A stretch of 64,000 nucleotides of DNA from Macrosoma leucophasiata. Lineage: Eukaryota; Arthropoda; Insecta; Lepidoptera; Hedylidae. Positions within the stretch are counted from its first letter, which is position 1; each line of letters begins with the position of its first letter. The position numbers and the translations under genes were made by a program. Under the pieces are notes generated by a model. It had not been told where the DNA came from. It did not search any database and saw only the letters and a list, made by a program, of their open reading frames with translations. Location: positions 14,868,501 through 14,932,500 of the forward strand of contig JAWQUS010000027.1 of assembly GCA_036365455.1 (NCBI GenBank), in the 5' to 3' direction. Of the stretch, positions 22,143-32,317 are shown in pieces.

Positions 22143-24160
22143 CAGCTTGCTTAGTTGCCCCTCTGCACTCTCAACGGCACCTCCATGCCAAACAGCAGCT
22201 TTCTAAGACCAGCAGTTTCGGGTGTACTATGACTCAAATCACTCAATTAGTGACGACAGAGTTTTGATGGTAATAATAAATGTCAATGTAGATTAAGTTT
22301 AAATTTTATTCAAATCATTCACCCATAATTATCATCTACGAGTACAATTGGATAGTGTACAGAGTTGTCTGACGCGAATAATAGGCAGGTTATACACGAG
22401 CAATTTCCTTTGTTTTGTTGCAAAACTAGCGTGTTGTGACTGAGCGTGTCAACGAACGAAATAAATCTGCGTTGACCTCTATCTACCACACAGCGCGTCT
22501 GTGTGACCTTTACCTTATAATTTATATAAGTTTAATGCACGACGGTATACAGTTTTCGTTCAAATATCAACAGTCATACTAAGCGTATTTTCTTAAAGGC
22601 TGCTAATAAATCTTTATGCGCGGATATGAACTTATATTGTTCAAATTATCTAAATGTGATTGTGTTATCAGTAAAGAATGTATGTTCGGTACATGTTGTA
22701 AGTATTACGGTTGCACCACATCTCAGCCATCTTCATGTCAAGGTCGTTTCGTTCTTTAAGTTGAACAGGTTAACATTTCACAAGCGACTATAAATCATAA
22801 TGTGGAAATGCGTTTTTTAAAGCATTCTTTGTAATCTTTTAACTTGTTTTGTCAAGAACATACTGGGATTGAAATTTTGGGAAATACCGATTATTGAAAT
22901 TTGTTTTGTTTCAAGTTGTTTTTTATTAACCTTACAGTTCAACTTAATGTTGTGTTAGCGGACGATTTAGCCCAATTCGTCGAATCTGTTCGTATTCTGG
23001 ATTATTAATAAGGTTATATTAACCTTAAATGTCATCACTTAATATTTAAATATGTTGGTGTATCGTACATACTGTATTCTATGTGTGTCAGTTTCTTTGC
23101 GTTAATTTAATTCAACTTATTTAACGTTGCCATTCGAATTTTGTCACCATTTCGCACACGTTTTATGCCCTAGATATTTCTTTATGTTTTAACCATTTTT
23201 GGAAATAATGTGTCAAATTATTAATGTAATGTAAAGAAAGTAGAATAGAAGAAGAAGAGAGTCTGCGATGCACAATTACTAGAAATGAAATATATTTTTT
23301 TATTCATTTGCAATTTGCAAAAGATTTGTTACGTTACTAATATAACGATTTTTTTTTGTTCAATTAATTATTGATTTCGAAAAACATTTTATCATTAATA
23401 CCAAACCGACAAAGAGAAGGTGCTCTTATTTCTGTGTATATGTTGTACTTAGTTAAAATTACTTTCAACGGGTAAATTTTGTCAAAATATAAAACGTGCA
23501 TCCCGGACACTCAAATACGAGTACATATGTTTAAGTTATTTATTTTAAGATATTTCATAAACACAAAAAAAACGACCGGCGAATGTGTAAGTTGAAAATA
23601 TTCGCAACATTTTCGTGCGGGATTCGTCACTGCCAGTGACTTACCGGATCACAATAAATAAGAATTTTTATTAGATGTTTACGGATTCACGTGCCGCCGT
23701 CTGTGTTGAAACGATGGTCACTCGGCCACTAATAGCCACATGCCAGCATCTGTCGCAACCGCCGGACCCCGGCTCGACCACTCACTCGATACGACGAAAT
23801 ACTTTGATCGGTAATTCAAATATTTCTTGATCGACGCCAATTTAACACTCGATCATCGATTTGACCTTCATAGTTTAAGAGATTTGAAAGCTAATTTTTT
23901 TTTTTTTGGAATTCATAAAAAAATATTATTTTAATTTCAGTAATCATTTATCAGCTCAATAAAATAATGATAATTAAACTTGAAAATGATTTGAGCATTA
24001 CATATTTAAACGTGTTTGCAATTTTTCTTTCTAAAATTTCTGTTAGTGATGTACTTAAACAACTGTTCTATTTATAGCCCTGTAACTAGTTTCTATAAAA
24101 GCGGAGATCGTATACATGAGATTAACATCAAAATAACGGTTGCAGCGATAGCTGGGCTTA

Positions 24161-24199
24161 GAGGTGGGTTGAATGGGGTGGGGGTTTGTGGAGGGGGAG
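24161..24199 (+). other. G-rich tract, possible G-quadruplex
   Basis: The plus strand has four G-runs of three to five (GGGTTGAATGGGGTGGGGG, then TTTGTGGAGGGGG). Loops are 6, 1 and about 8 bases, slightly outside the usual limit. Such tracts are unusual in this AT-rich intron. Confidence 0.5.
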
Positions 24200-24973
24200 T
24201 CAAGGCCGGCCGTGACACACATCCCACTCGTTCACCTTCCGTCCACCTGCCCACCACTGCCAAGGCTGCCTTGCGAAATGTTCACCACGCTCATGCCACT
24301 CGAACACCACTCGTGGATGTTGCAACCGTCCATCTGACGGAATTCAAGTTCACTAATCTAACTTTATTTAACAATCAAGAATGTTTTTACGTGTTTAATG
24401 TCGCGCACCTTTACAAAGTACAAATAAATATAATTCTGTTTTTACGTTTAAATGTCCCTTACAAAGTACAACAGTTTATAATTTATTAAACTATGAAGAT
24501 AATTAATATTGATATTGTCGAATTTTATCTCGCACAGAATATTAATCATTAATCGCAATTATTAAGACGCGTCGATACGATGATCGTCTCGTAAGAAATG
24601 TGACGCGACCGTGGTGGAAACTTGCATTACAAAGTACGGGTGTATATGAATTGCAGAATAGAAACTCAAACGCATTCGGAATTAAGTCTGTGTGAAATCG
24701 TAGAGATTTTTCTGGTAAATTATTCATGTGACTCGTGTTGAGCAGACTTTCGACGCGTTCTTATGAAAGCCTTTCACTCTTATCGTGTGTCTATTTTGAG
24801 ACGCGTCTCAGACATGTGTTTTTTAAAATTACGTTATGTTTGTTTATAAAATCCTCCCTGACGTAGTGCGGTACGGCTAGGTAACGATTTCGGAAACCTG
24901 ACCCAGGATCGTAAATTGTTATTTTTTAGGGTCCTGGAACTTAAAAGAAAACTCGGATCCTTCTAGTTTAGAA

Positions 24974-25036
24974 GTCTGTTATTTAAGGAAACAGGCGATT
25001 ATAATCAATATTCGCCTGTTTCCTTAAATAACAGAC
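24974..25036. repeat. perfect 25-bp inverted repeat
   Basis: Arms 24974-24998 and 25012-25036 are exact reverse complements around a 13-base spacer. Perfect arms in otherwise unrepeated DNA suggest a recent origin or selection on a hairpin. The arms are mixed in composition, not simple sequence. Confidence 0.9.
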
Positions 25037-27040
25037 ATTCCATTCGATTCTCCGAAACTATTGGGCCTAAAGTTTTTGAATATGATTAGGTTATATAGTC
25101 TTTTATCTACAGATTAAAAGTACCGGCAAACGTCTATAGTTACTATAAAAAGTCTATTATTCTTTGGGTTTCTCAGTTATACGGAATCCTTTGCACTGGA
25201 GTCCCGACACTTGCTCAAGTTCTCAATGGCTCACTCGCGGCTTAGAATTGTGGTCAATGAATATAATTAGAATCGTTTGCTTGCAGAACAAATAACTGAT
25301 GCATAGTGGGTTTGTATTTTTATGGACAACCTTTCACAGCAACTCGGGGATAAAATTATGTTAATTATCACTACTTCACAAAGCAATTACGGTTTGAAAG
25401 TTGATCAATTGTTTTAATTTAATCGATCAATGTTATGTAACTTATGCAATGATTGATTGATATGCTCATGTTGCCTTGTTGACAGAATAGTAAACACAGT
25501 GTAATGAATCGGTGTGGCGCCATCGCCATGAGCCTCTTTGTAGTATACATTACGTTAACATCTCCAACGCATTGCCATTAATGGCTAATAATATACAGCT
25601 TTGTAAGAATAATTACGTTATTGAAATTCTGATTACTGCTTAACTTGTCAGGGTGCTTCGTTTTTATTTTATTGTTTCTTGATTATACTCTATAATGTAC
25701 TTTCATATGCATAATCAGAATAAAGAATAGTAATTTTCTGCATGTAATGTCAAAAAAATAAATTAGTTGTAAAGTAGTTGAGTTTAAAATATTTCTGTTT
25801 CTACAAAACACGTTAAAATATAGTGATTGCATTAGATTTAGGCATTGGGTGCCTGGCTTATATAAGGTGAGTAAAATTTTAGTGTAGTCAGACTTCGGCC
25901 ATGAAAGCAGTTATTTGACTGACGTAAATATCAATATGTAATTTATAAGCAACGAATTATGCAAGAAATAAAATGCCAAATGATTCCCAGGCATAAAACA
26001 AAACGGCTCAATTTCAAAAAGATCTTTCAGTCTCATTACAATCAACGATTGCTCCTCACATCAAAGACACGATACAATATATTATGTATGTATCTATTAA
26101 AGAAATCTGCAAGTATATGTCTTTATTTAAAAACGCAATATGCATACCGTTTGTCCATAAACTTATTTTAAACATAGTGGCGCAGGTACCGTCGGATTTG
26201 TCGGAGTAGAGGCTGCCAAGCTCAAGGAAACCTTCGGCCTTTAAAATTAATGGTCCCCGACAATTTTTCACCCGACAAATTATTACAAAACAATAAAATT
26301 GTCATTGCAAAGATTTCTATTGGACCCAATTTCCCATTTTTTTGTCCTGGGCCGATCGCCTTCGATCTGCAATTTGTCTGCAATCGAAATGGAGATTCAC
26401 TGCCCTCGCAACAGGGTCTACTGAGCGCTGCCCTGGTTTTTATAAGATAAACCAGACTAGAAAAATAGTAGATCAAAGATTGCAGTAGTAGTCTCTTATT
26501 TATTGTTTAGTATTTGCAATAATGTTCGATATTAGTTTAATTTAATTGCATATTAATTTTTATAAAGCCGCCATTGTCACATTTGAACTGTGTTCTGGTC
26601 GAATATTAGACATGATATGTTCAAATATTGCCCCAACAACAGTCTTATTAGTTTTAATTTGTGTACACTTAACTAATGAATAGCCTTATTCGCGTAAGAA
26701 TAATGTAGATGTTGCGTAGTTCAAATATTAGTCGAAGAATTTGAATAAGACTTTGTGATTTGCGTTGAAATATTACGTAAAGCTCTTTATTGAAGAAGCG
26801 TTTGCTTTTATAGCAACATATACCGTATGTGTGAGTGCATATGCGGATGTGTTTTTAGTGTGGATAGTGGATAGTGGACAGAAAGTGTGTTAATGCGTGC
26901 ACGATTTGCGCAACCGAGCGCGCACGACACGCGCCACCACCGCTCCCGTTTCGGTCCCGTTTGATAAAGTCTCGACTACACGGGGTGATTGTGCCCTGTA
27001 CACGATATAGATTAATATAGAATAATAGTTGGACATTAGT

Positions 27041-27354
27041 TGAAGCGCGCATAGCCCCGCGGCTGGTGTAGATCATAAGCGATCTACTCGGTTAAGCACT
27101 ACGGGCGCGGTCGGGTAGTGTAGTGGAAAATTAATTAAATTAGTCGGTCCCGGTTGCTATCGATAGATAGCAGTCGTTAAACCTTGTCGGAGGCCTTATG
27201 GGCGGTTTGAAAACATCCGATAGCGGGTTGGCCACTAATCCACCCACCTCCACCAATCCGCGTGGTGGAGTAAGCTCCAGGCCTCCCCCCGAAAAAGGGG
27301 AGAGACTCGTTCCCAGCAGTGGGACGTATAATGGGTTGCCACTATTATTATTTA
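27041..27354 (+). repeat. SINE-like family B, plus copy with ATT tail
   Basis: It starts GAAGCGCGCATAGCCCCGCGG, contains GGGCGCGGTCGGGTAGTG and the ATCGATAG palindrome region, and ends GGGTTGCCACTATTATTATTT. A central segment present in the copies at 6816 and 48523 is deleted here. Confidence 0.8.
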
Positions 27355-29300
27355 TAGTTGGACAAACTCTGTAATACTTACTTAGACTTACAGATCAACT
27401 GCATAATTAAACTGGTTTCTTGATATTCTGTTCTTCAGTATGATTAATACTTTTATTTATTGTCGTATTGTTTTGTCCATAGTTATTTAGAGTGTGTTAA
27501 GCAAATATGTGTATCTCGACAACAAATATTGTAGATCGACTGTATATTCGATGAGCAATAGACGATTGTAAGTAGCGTATAGTACCTAGTTGTTCAACTG
27601 CATGGTTAATGGTTAACATTTGTAAAAATAACAAGCTAAGCAAGTTTTATGTTACATAGATAATGATTGCGAATAAACAGCGTTTCGGATGCGCAGTAGC
27701 CGGTCGCCTAATTAATGGTGATATTTTCAAATCATATAGATTTTCAAATAAATTTAATGTCTAATCCTAAATGGGAATTCGGTATAGATTTTCAGATATT
27801 ACTTGAAAATATGAAATATGGGATACATACATTTAAATATTTGTATTTATACAAGTTAGTAAAGTTATTAGTTTTTCCGCCAATAGATGGCGATTCTCTC
27901 GTGGAAAACTTATTACAATACATTTAACAAACCAGACTAAAAATTTTACAACAACGTACAATTCAACAGTCACTATCAAAGATTCATTTTTTATTTTTTG
28001 TCATATTTTTGATCATGATCGAAACTGATAATGCATATTATTCGCTATCTATCTCAGCCTCAGAGAATTAATAGTGCACGTGTAGCAGTAAATACACACC
28101 TACTGATGAAGGCTGATATAATAACCGACATTATTTTGTAACAAGTCCCCAGGCGACGAATGTCCGTGAGATGTTAAACATCGACAAGAAAGTACTGAAT
28201 TTTTAATAGACATTAGGCTTGACCAGTTATCTATTTTTATATACACCTACGCTGCAGTTGCGTGAGTGATAAATAACAGTATACACATATTAATTAGATT
28301 ATGTGCCGCGCCCATAAATACTGTTATCTTTTTATATGATAAGTATCATTGACAGCACTTCTTTTAAACTGTCTAAGGTTCCGTACCTTAAAAAAAATGG
28401 TACACTTTTAAGATAACTCGTGCTTCTGTGTCTGTGTGCAGTGATAGCGGTATATATTATTTTTTTCTGAAAGTATTGGGCCTGAAATTGAAAATTGAAA
28501 TTCGTATGTAAATTCAGGTGTTTATTGTATTATGTAATTAACTTAAAAAAGGGAAGTACGTTCGGAGATATATTTTTTAAGTTTGTCAAAGTATCTCGCG
28601 CGGAATAACAAATACAAGGATAAATGATAAGAATATCAAACATATATGTTTGTATACCTATACCTATAGATAACAGGAATACTATGAGAATAATCTTATT
28701 TAAGGGAACTTATAAAATCTCTAATTTGTACGGGACCCTGTTCACGCGAGTACGACTCTCACTTCGTCGCAGCTTTTTTTACTACTTTATCAGATCAATG
28801 ATTGCGCCAGTATATGTGTGCTCCATAAATCAAACGCGTGGCAAGAAAATTGTATTCTAAGATAAACACTTACGGTGTCTGTAATCAATGGAAAATATCT
28901 CGCAATGATTTCTAAGATAATACACATTTTTACTTAATGTTGGGAATAGTAGGGATTATCCATTTATCTTTAAAAATTCTGCGTATATTTATTTTTGATT
29001 TAAGCATCATATACCACGTATAACGTTGGTGGGATGCAGCCCTAACTTATATTAATCCACCAGTTTGGTGTGCTCTGTATACGGCCGAAGAACTTCTGTT
29101 GTCAATTGTCAATCCTGCAAGAAACGTTAGTAAAGCTAATATTTCATGGCTGGACAGACTGCAGTTATTTTTATAAATATTAAAAAGGTAATAGAACGTG
29201 TTCTATTTTAATTTATTAGAGCATGTTATAATTAACTGTTATAAATTACAATGAATTGCACATAATCGTAGGTCCATGGCTCGTTTTGAGATTGGTTTTA
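27355..29300 (+). other. PDSS1 intron, unassigned
   Basis: About 1.9 kb of AT-rich DNA without recognised exons or shared repeats. Reading frames in it are short and of low-complexity composition. Confidence 0.35.
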
Positions 29301-29399
29301 ATATAATATAATTTTTTAACTTTTGTTAACCTATTTTGGAAAAATACAAATCGAAAAACAGAAAATCACAAAATTCTTATTTATAAATGGTGTTACTAC

Positions 29400-29563
29400 G
29401 AAGACTTAGTAAACTTAGAACAGGGTACGGTTACGGTAGTGTAGGGTAGGATAGGGTAGATTTTTTTTTTGGTAACATTGGGTAGTGTGGTGTATGATGG
29501 TATCATAGTGTAGCATAATGTAATTTAATGGTAAGGCAGAACGGAGTTCGCCAGGTCAGCTAG
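29400..29563 (+). mobile_element. Helitron 3' end fragment
   Basis: The segment ends CGGAGTTCGCCAGGTCAGCTAG followed by T, the same terminus as the 7588 element. A GT/G-rich low-complexity patch (GGTAGTGTAGGGTAGGATAG) precedes it. The 5' end cannot be placed with confidence. Confidence 0.6.
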
Positions 29564-29578
29564 TTTCTTTTTGTTTTG

Positions 29579-29842
29579 TTATGTAATGAAAGTGGTAAAC
29601 AAGCATGCAGTTCACATTGATGTTAAATGATGAAGCCTATAGACACCCACACAAAGACCAAGGTCAAAATGCAGATGCGTTACCACTCCTGAGGCCTAAG
29701 GTGTTATGCCTCTGTGTCGGAAATTACAGGGCCGTACATTACCACCTGACCGGAACACGATAGTGCTGAACACTACCATTTAGCAGCAAGTATTTAAGTA
29801 ATGCGGTGGTGCCTACGCCCGCGATCTCCGTCACTGGAGCTA
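29579..29842 (-). repeat. SINE-like family A, minus copy
   Basis: It reads, on the plus strand, from TTATGTAATGAAAGTGG (reverse of the tail) to GTCACTGGAGCTAACCAG (reverse of the head). It sits 16 bases after the Helitron 3' end. Confidence 0.85.
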
Positions 29843-30396
29843 ACCAGTAAAAAGTTGTAATATAAATACATTTAGAAAACAGCAGAATAGTGTTCAAGGG
29901 CAATTTGGCTCGCCCTTGAACGTTCACCTTTTACTGTTAGGCCATTGATTCATAGTGACGGGAGCTCCACTGATCGAGATAATAGGCGAAGCGTATCTTC
30001 GACTTGTTGGTCACAGTCAGTAGCGGTTGGGGTATGTTAAGATGATTACGCGTTTTCAGATCCTATTACAGACCGTTATGTGTTTGTATAATTTAGAACA
30101 ACGTTAAGTGGTTATTTTCCCGCAGAAAAAGGAACTTGTCTTAGTAGTACAATTGATCTATAATATTAATTTTTATTAGTTACTTACTAGCTGACCCGGC
30201 AAACTTCGTATTGCCTCTTGCCTCAGAATGAAGGGAAGAAAGTAGTATCTTTTACTATTTCCCTTCAATTTCTTCTTATTTTCTTACCTTTAAACCTTCC
30301 CTGGATTTACAAAAATAATTCAAAACCTAAATTAGCCAAGGTCCAGCCGTTCTCGAGTTTTAGCGAGACCAACGAACAACAATTGATTTTTATATG

Positions 30397-31650
30397 TAAG
30401 GTTGGGGAAAAAGTTTCTTCGCATTTTTAACATAATTCAAAATATTTTTTAATATAGTTTATTTAAATTTAACTAAAGTATGTATGTACCATTTTGTTCG
30501 ATAACCTTTTGCCATCTTGTAGGTAGGGACATGATCCCATTGCTATAAAAATTTTGGGACTTCTCATCAAAATACCGCGACAAGTGGATTTGGCAGTCCT
30601 CTCGTGATGTTAACCTAACATTGCATAAAGAATTCTGAAGAGACAGAAACAGGTGGAAATCTGAAGGTGCAAGGTCAGGACTATACGGCGGATGCATTAA
30701 CTCCTCCCAGCCAAACTCTCTTAATTTTTGCTGAGTGGCTATAGATGATGAAACACCACACCCCTTCTGTTGATCAATTCCGGCCGCTTTCTCTCAACTT
30801 CTTGCTTTAATCTCATCAGTTGTTCGCAGTAGAGTTCAGAATCGATAGTCCTGCCTGGTGGTAATAGCTCATAATGAATAATGCCCTTCCAATCCCACCA
30901 CACACACAACATCACCTTATTGCGAGTTAACCCGGGTTTCGCCACAGTCTGTGAAGCCTGACCGGCCTTTGACCACGACCTTTTTCGCACGTTCTTGTCG
31001 TACGTGATCCACTTTTCATCACCAGTTATCAGCTTTTTCAAAAATGATTCGGTTTCATTACGTCGTAATCAAGAATCACAAATGAGTACACGGTTCATTA
31101 GGTTTCTTTCAGTGAGCTCGTGAGGTACCCAAATATCGAGCTTTTTTTTGTACCCAGCTTTTTTCAAATGCGCCAAAACTTGTGATCAATTATCAGTTCT
31201 TCAGCTACGTCGTAACTACTGATAGTCGATCTTGCTCCACTTTTTCAAAAATGGCATCCATTTTATCCGTAATAGGGCGACCAGAGCGAGGTGCATCTTT
31301 GACATCAAAATTGCCGGATTGAAAACGCTTAAACCAAATTTGTGCTACTCTCACAGACACTGCACTAGGTCCATAAACATCGCAAATTTTTTTCGCGGTT
31401 GCGTTGCATTTTTACCTCTTTTGTAGTAGAATTTTAAAATGTATCGAATTTCTTCATTAGATTCACTCATCTTGACAGTACGAAAACAAATGAAAATTAC
31501 ACATTTGCATAATTTGAATTTGGAATTATGTTCTTTAAAATTTTAACTTTCAATGATACCAAAACCAGCCAGATACTAATACTACAGCCAAAGAGATTTT
31601 ATTACAAGTTCATACATACTATAATGCGAAAAGACTTTTTCCCCAACCTA
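30397..31650 (-). mobile_element. mariner element, full length
   Basis: The 1.25-kb element is bounded by terminal inverted repeats (GGTTGGGGAAAAAGTTTCTTC at the left and AAGACTTTTTCCCCAACC at the right) and TA at both flanks. It encodes a broken transposase on the minus strand. The right repeat differs from the left at a few positions. The copy at 1-280 is a close relative. Confidence 0.92.
30473..31470 (-). pseudogene. mariner transposase, inactivated
   Basis: The minus-strand gene starts with ATG at 31468-31470 (MSESNEEIRYILKFYYKRGK) and ends near 30473. Mariner landmarks are ITGDEKWITYD with the first catalytic Asp (about 31030), VMLCVWWDWKG, and HPPYSPDLAPSDFHLF with the third Asp (about 30650-30695). 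The gene is broken in several places. An early stop follows the N-terminal helix-turn-helix region. There is also a small deletion with frameshift just after VVFHH at about 30750, which removes the motif carrying the second catalytic Asp. The protein cannot be active; the ends might still be mobilised by a related enzyme. Confidence 0.9.
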
Positions 31651-32004
31651 TTATATAGATGACGTATCACAAAGCAGGCGAGCTTATGTCGCTCAATATT
31701 TATAAATACCTTTTCTTTTTTTTACTTTTTCGGCAACGCACGGCGTTTATCGTTGCACTAGTTCCTACTACATTACGTTTAGCGAACTATTCGCTGATGA
31801 ATATTGTATTAAATACATATATGAAAAAAAAAATAGTTTAAGTAGATATTTCTTGTTTCGATAGTAACTTTTGTTTTTTTTTTTTCGGGAAAACAACCAT
31901 TTCAATTTTCACTCTGTTTAGACCAATAGACTTACACGATGCTGATCATGCTCTGTATTTATCTGTCATCACTTGTTGGACATGGGAAATCGAAGCATAT
32001 AATT

Positions 32005-32100
32005 AGTACGCAGCTTCGATTCCTGTCCGAAGTCAAATTTTTCTTTCCGTTTTTTCTTTATTTTCTAAAGTTCACTCGCATGTGTTATTGCGAAAAATAA
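32005..32100 (+). repeat. family D repeat, 3' fragment
   Basis: TCCGAAGTCAAATTTTTCTTTCC and GCATGTGTTATTGCGAAAAATA match the tail of the tRNA-headed repeats at 63249 and 63550. The tRNA-like head is mostly lost. Confidence 0.6.
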
Positions 32101-32317
32101 ATTGTACAATTAGTACATAGTAGCTACAATTTTAGTATAGTCCTTCTTGGACTAGGGTGAAACGGCGCCTAATGCCTAGGCCCTATCTTTTAGGGCGTAG
32201 GCACCATTTATAGGCGGAGGTCACCATTTATAATACTGGTACTAATTGTTGTTTAAAAATCACTTGTTGTTTAAAAATCACTAAGCTTCAGATTCGGTTG
32301 CAGAAATTTATATTTTA

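Larger units (their letters stand above)
20682..27040 (+). other. repeat-poor block of the PDSS1 intron
   Basis: Over about 6.3 kb I recognise none of the repeat families that crowd the rest of the intron. Contents that stand out are ATCGAT motifs at 20960-21480, a G-rich run at 24161-24199 and a perfect hairpin at 24974-25036. No reading frame here looks like a conserved protein. Regulatory DNA or a non-coding transcript are possible. Confidence 0.4.
30187..31659 (-). mobile_element. non-autonomous Helitron interrupted by a mariner
   Basis: On the minus strand the Helitron has its 5' TC at 31658-31659 after A and its 3' CTAG at 30187-30190 before T. It is the same type as 7588-7844 (GACCCGGCAAACTTCG in reverse, and the segment 30330-30350 corresponding to the GGCTAATTTTGG region). 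The mariner at 30397-31650 is inserted in the TATATA run a few bases from its 5' end. Confidence 0.8.

Noticed and set aside
24016..24489. Longest open frame (157 codons), plus strand
   Set aside because: It owes its length to a G-rich and CAC-rich low-complexity stretch; the rest is AT-driven. There are no domain motifs, and no splice context or codon bias like the PDSS1 exons.
26171..26470. LTR/primer-binding-site-like sequence (GTGGCGCAGGTACCGTCGG) next to TGTCGGGGACC in reverse
   Set aside because: No second LTR, no gag or pol coding nearby, and orientation of the two parts is not consistent.
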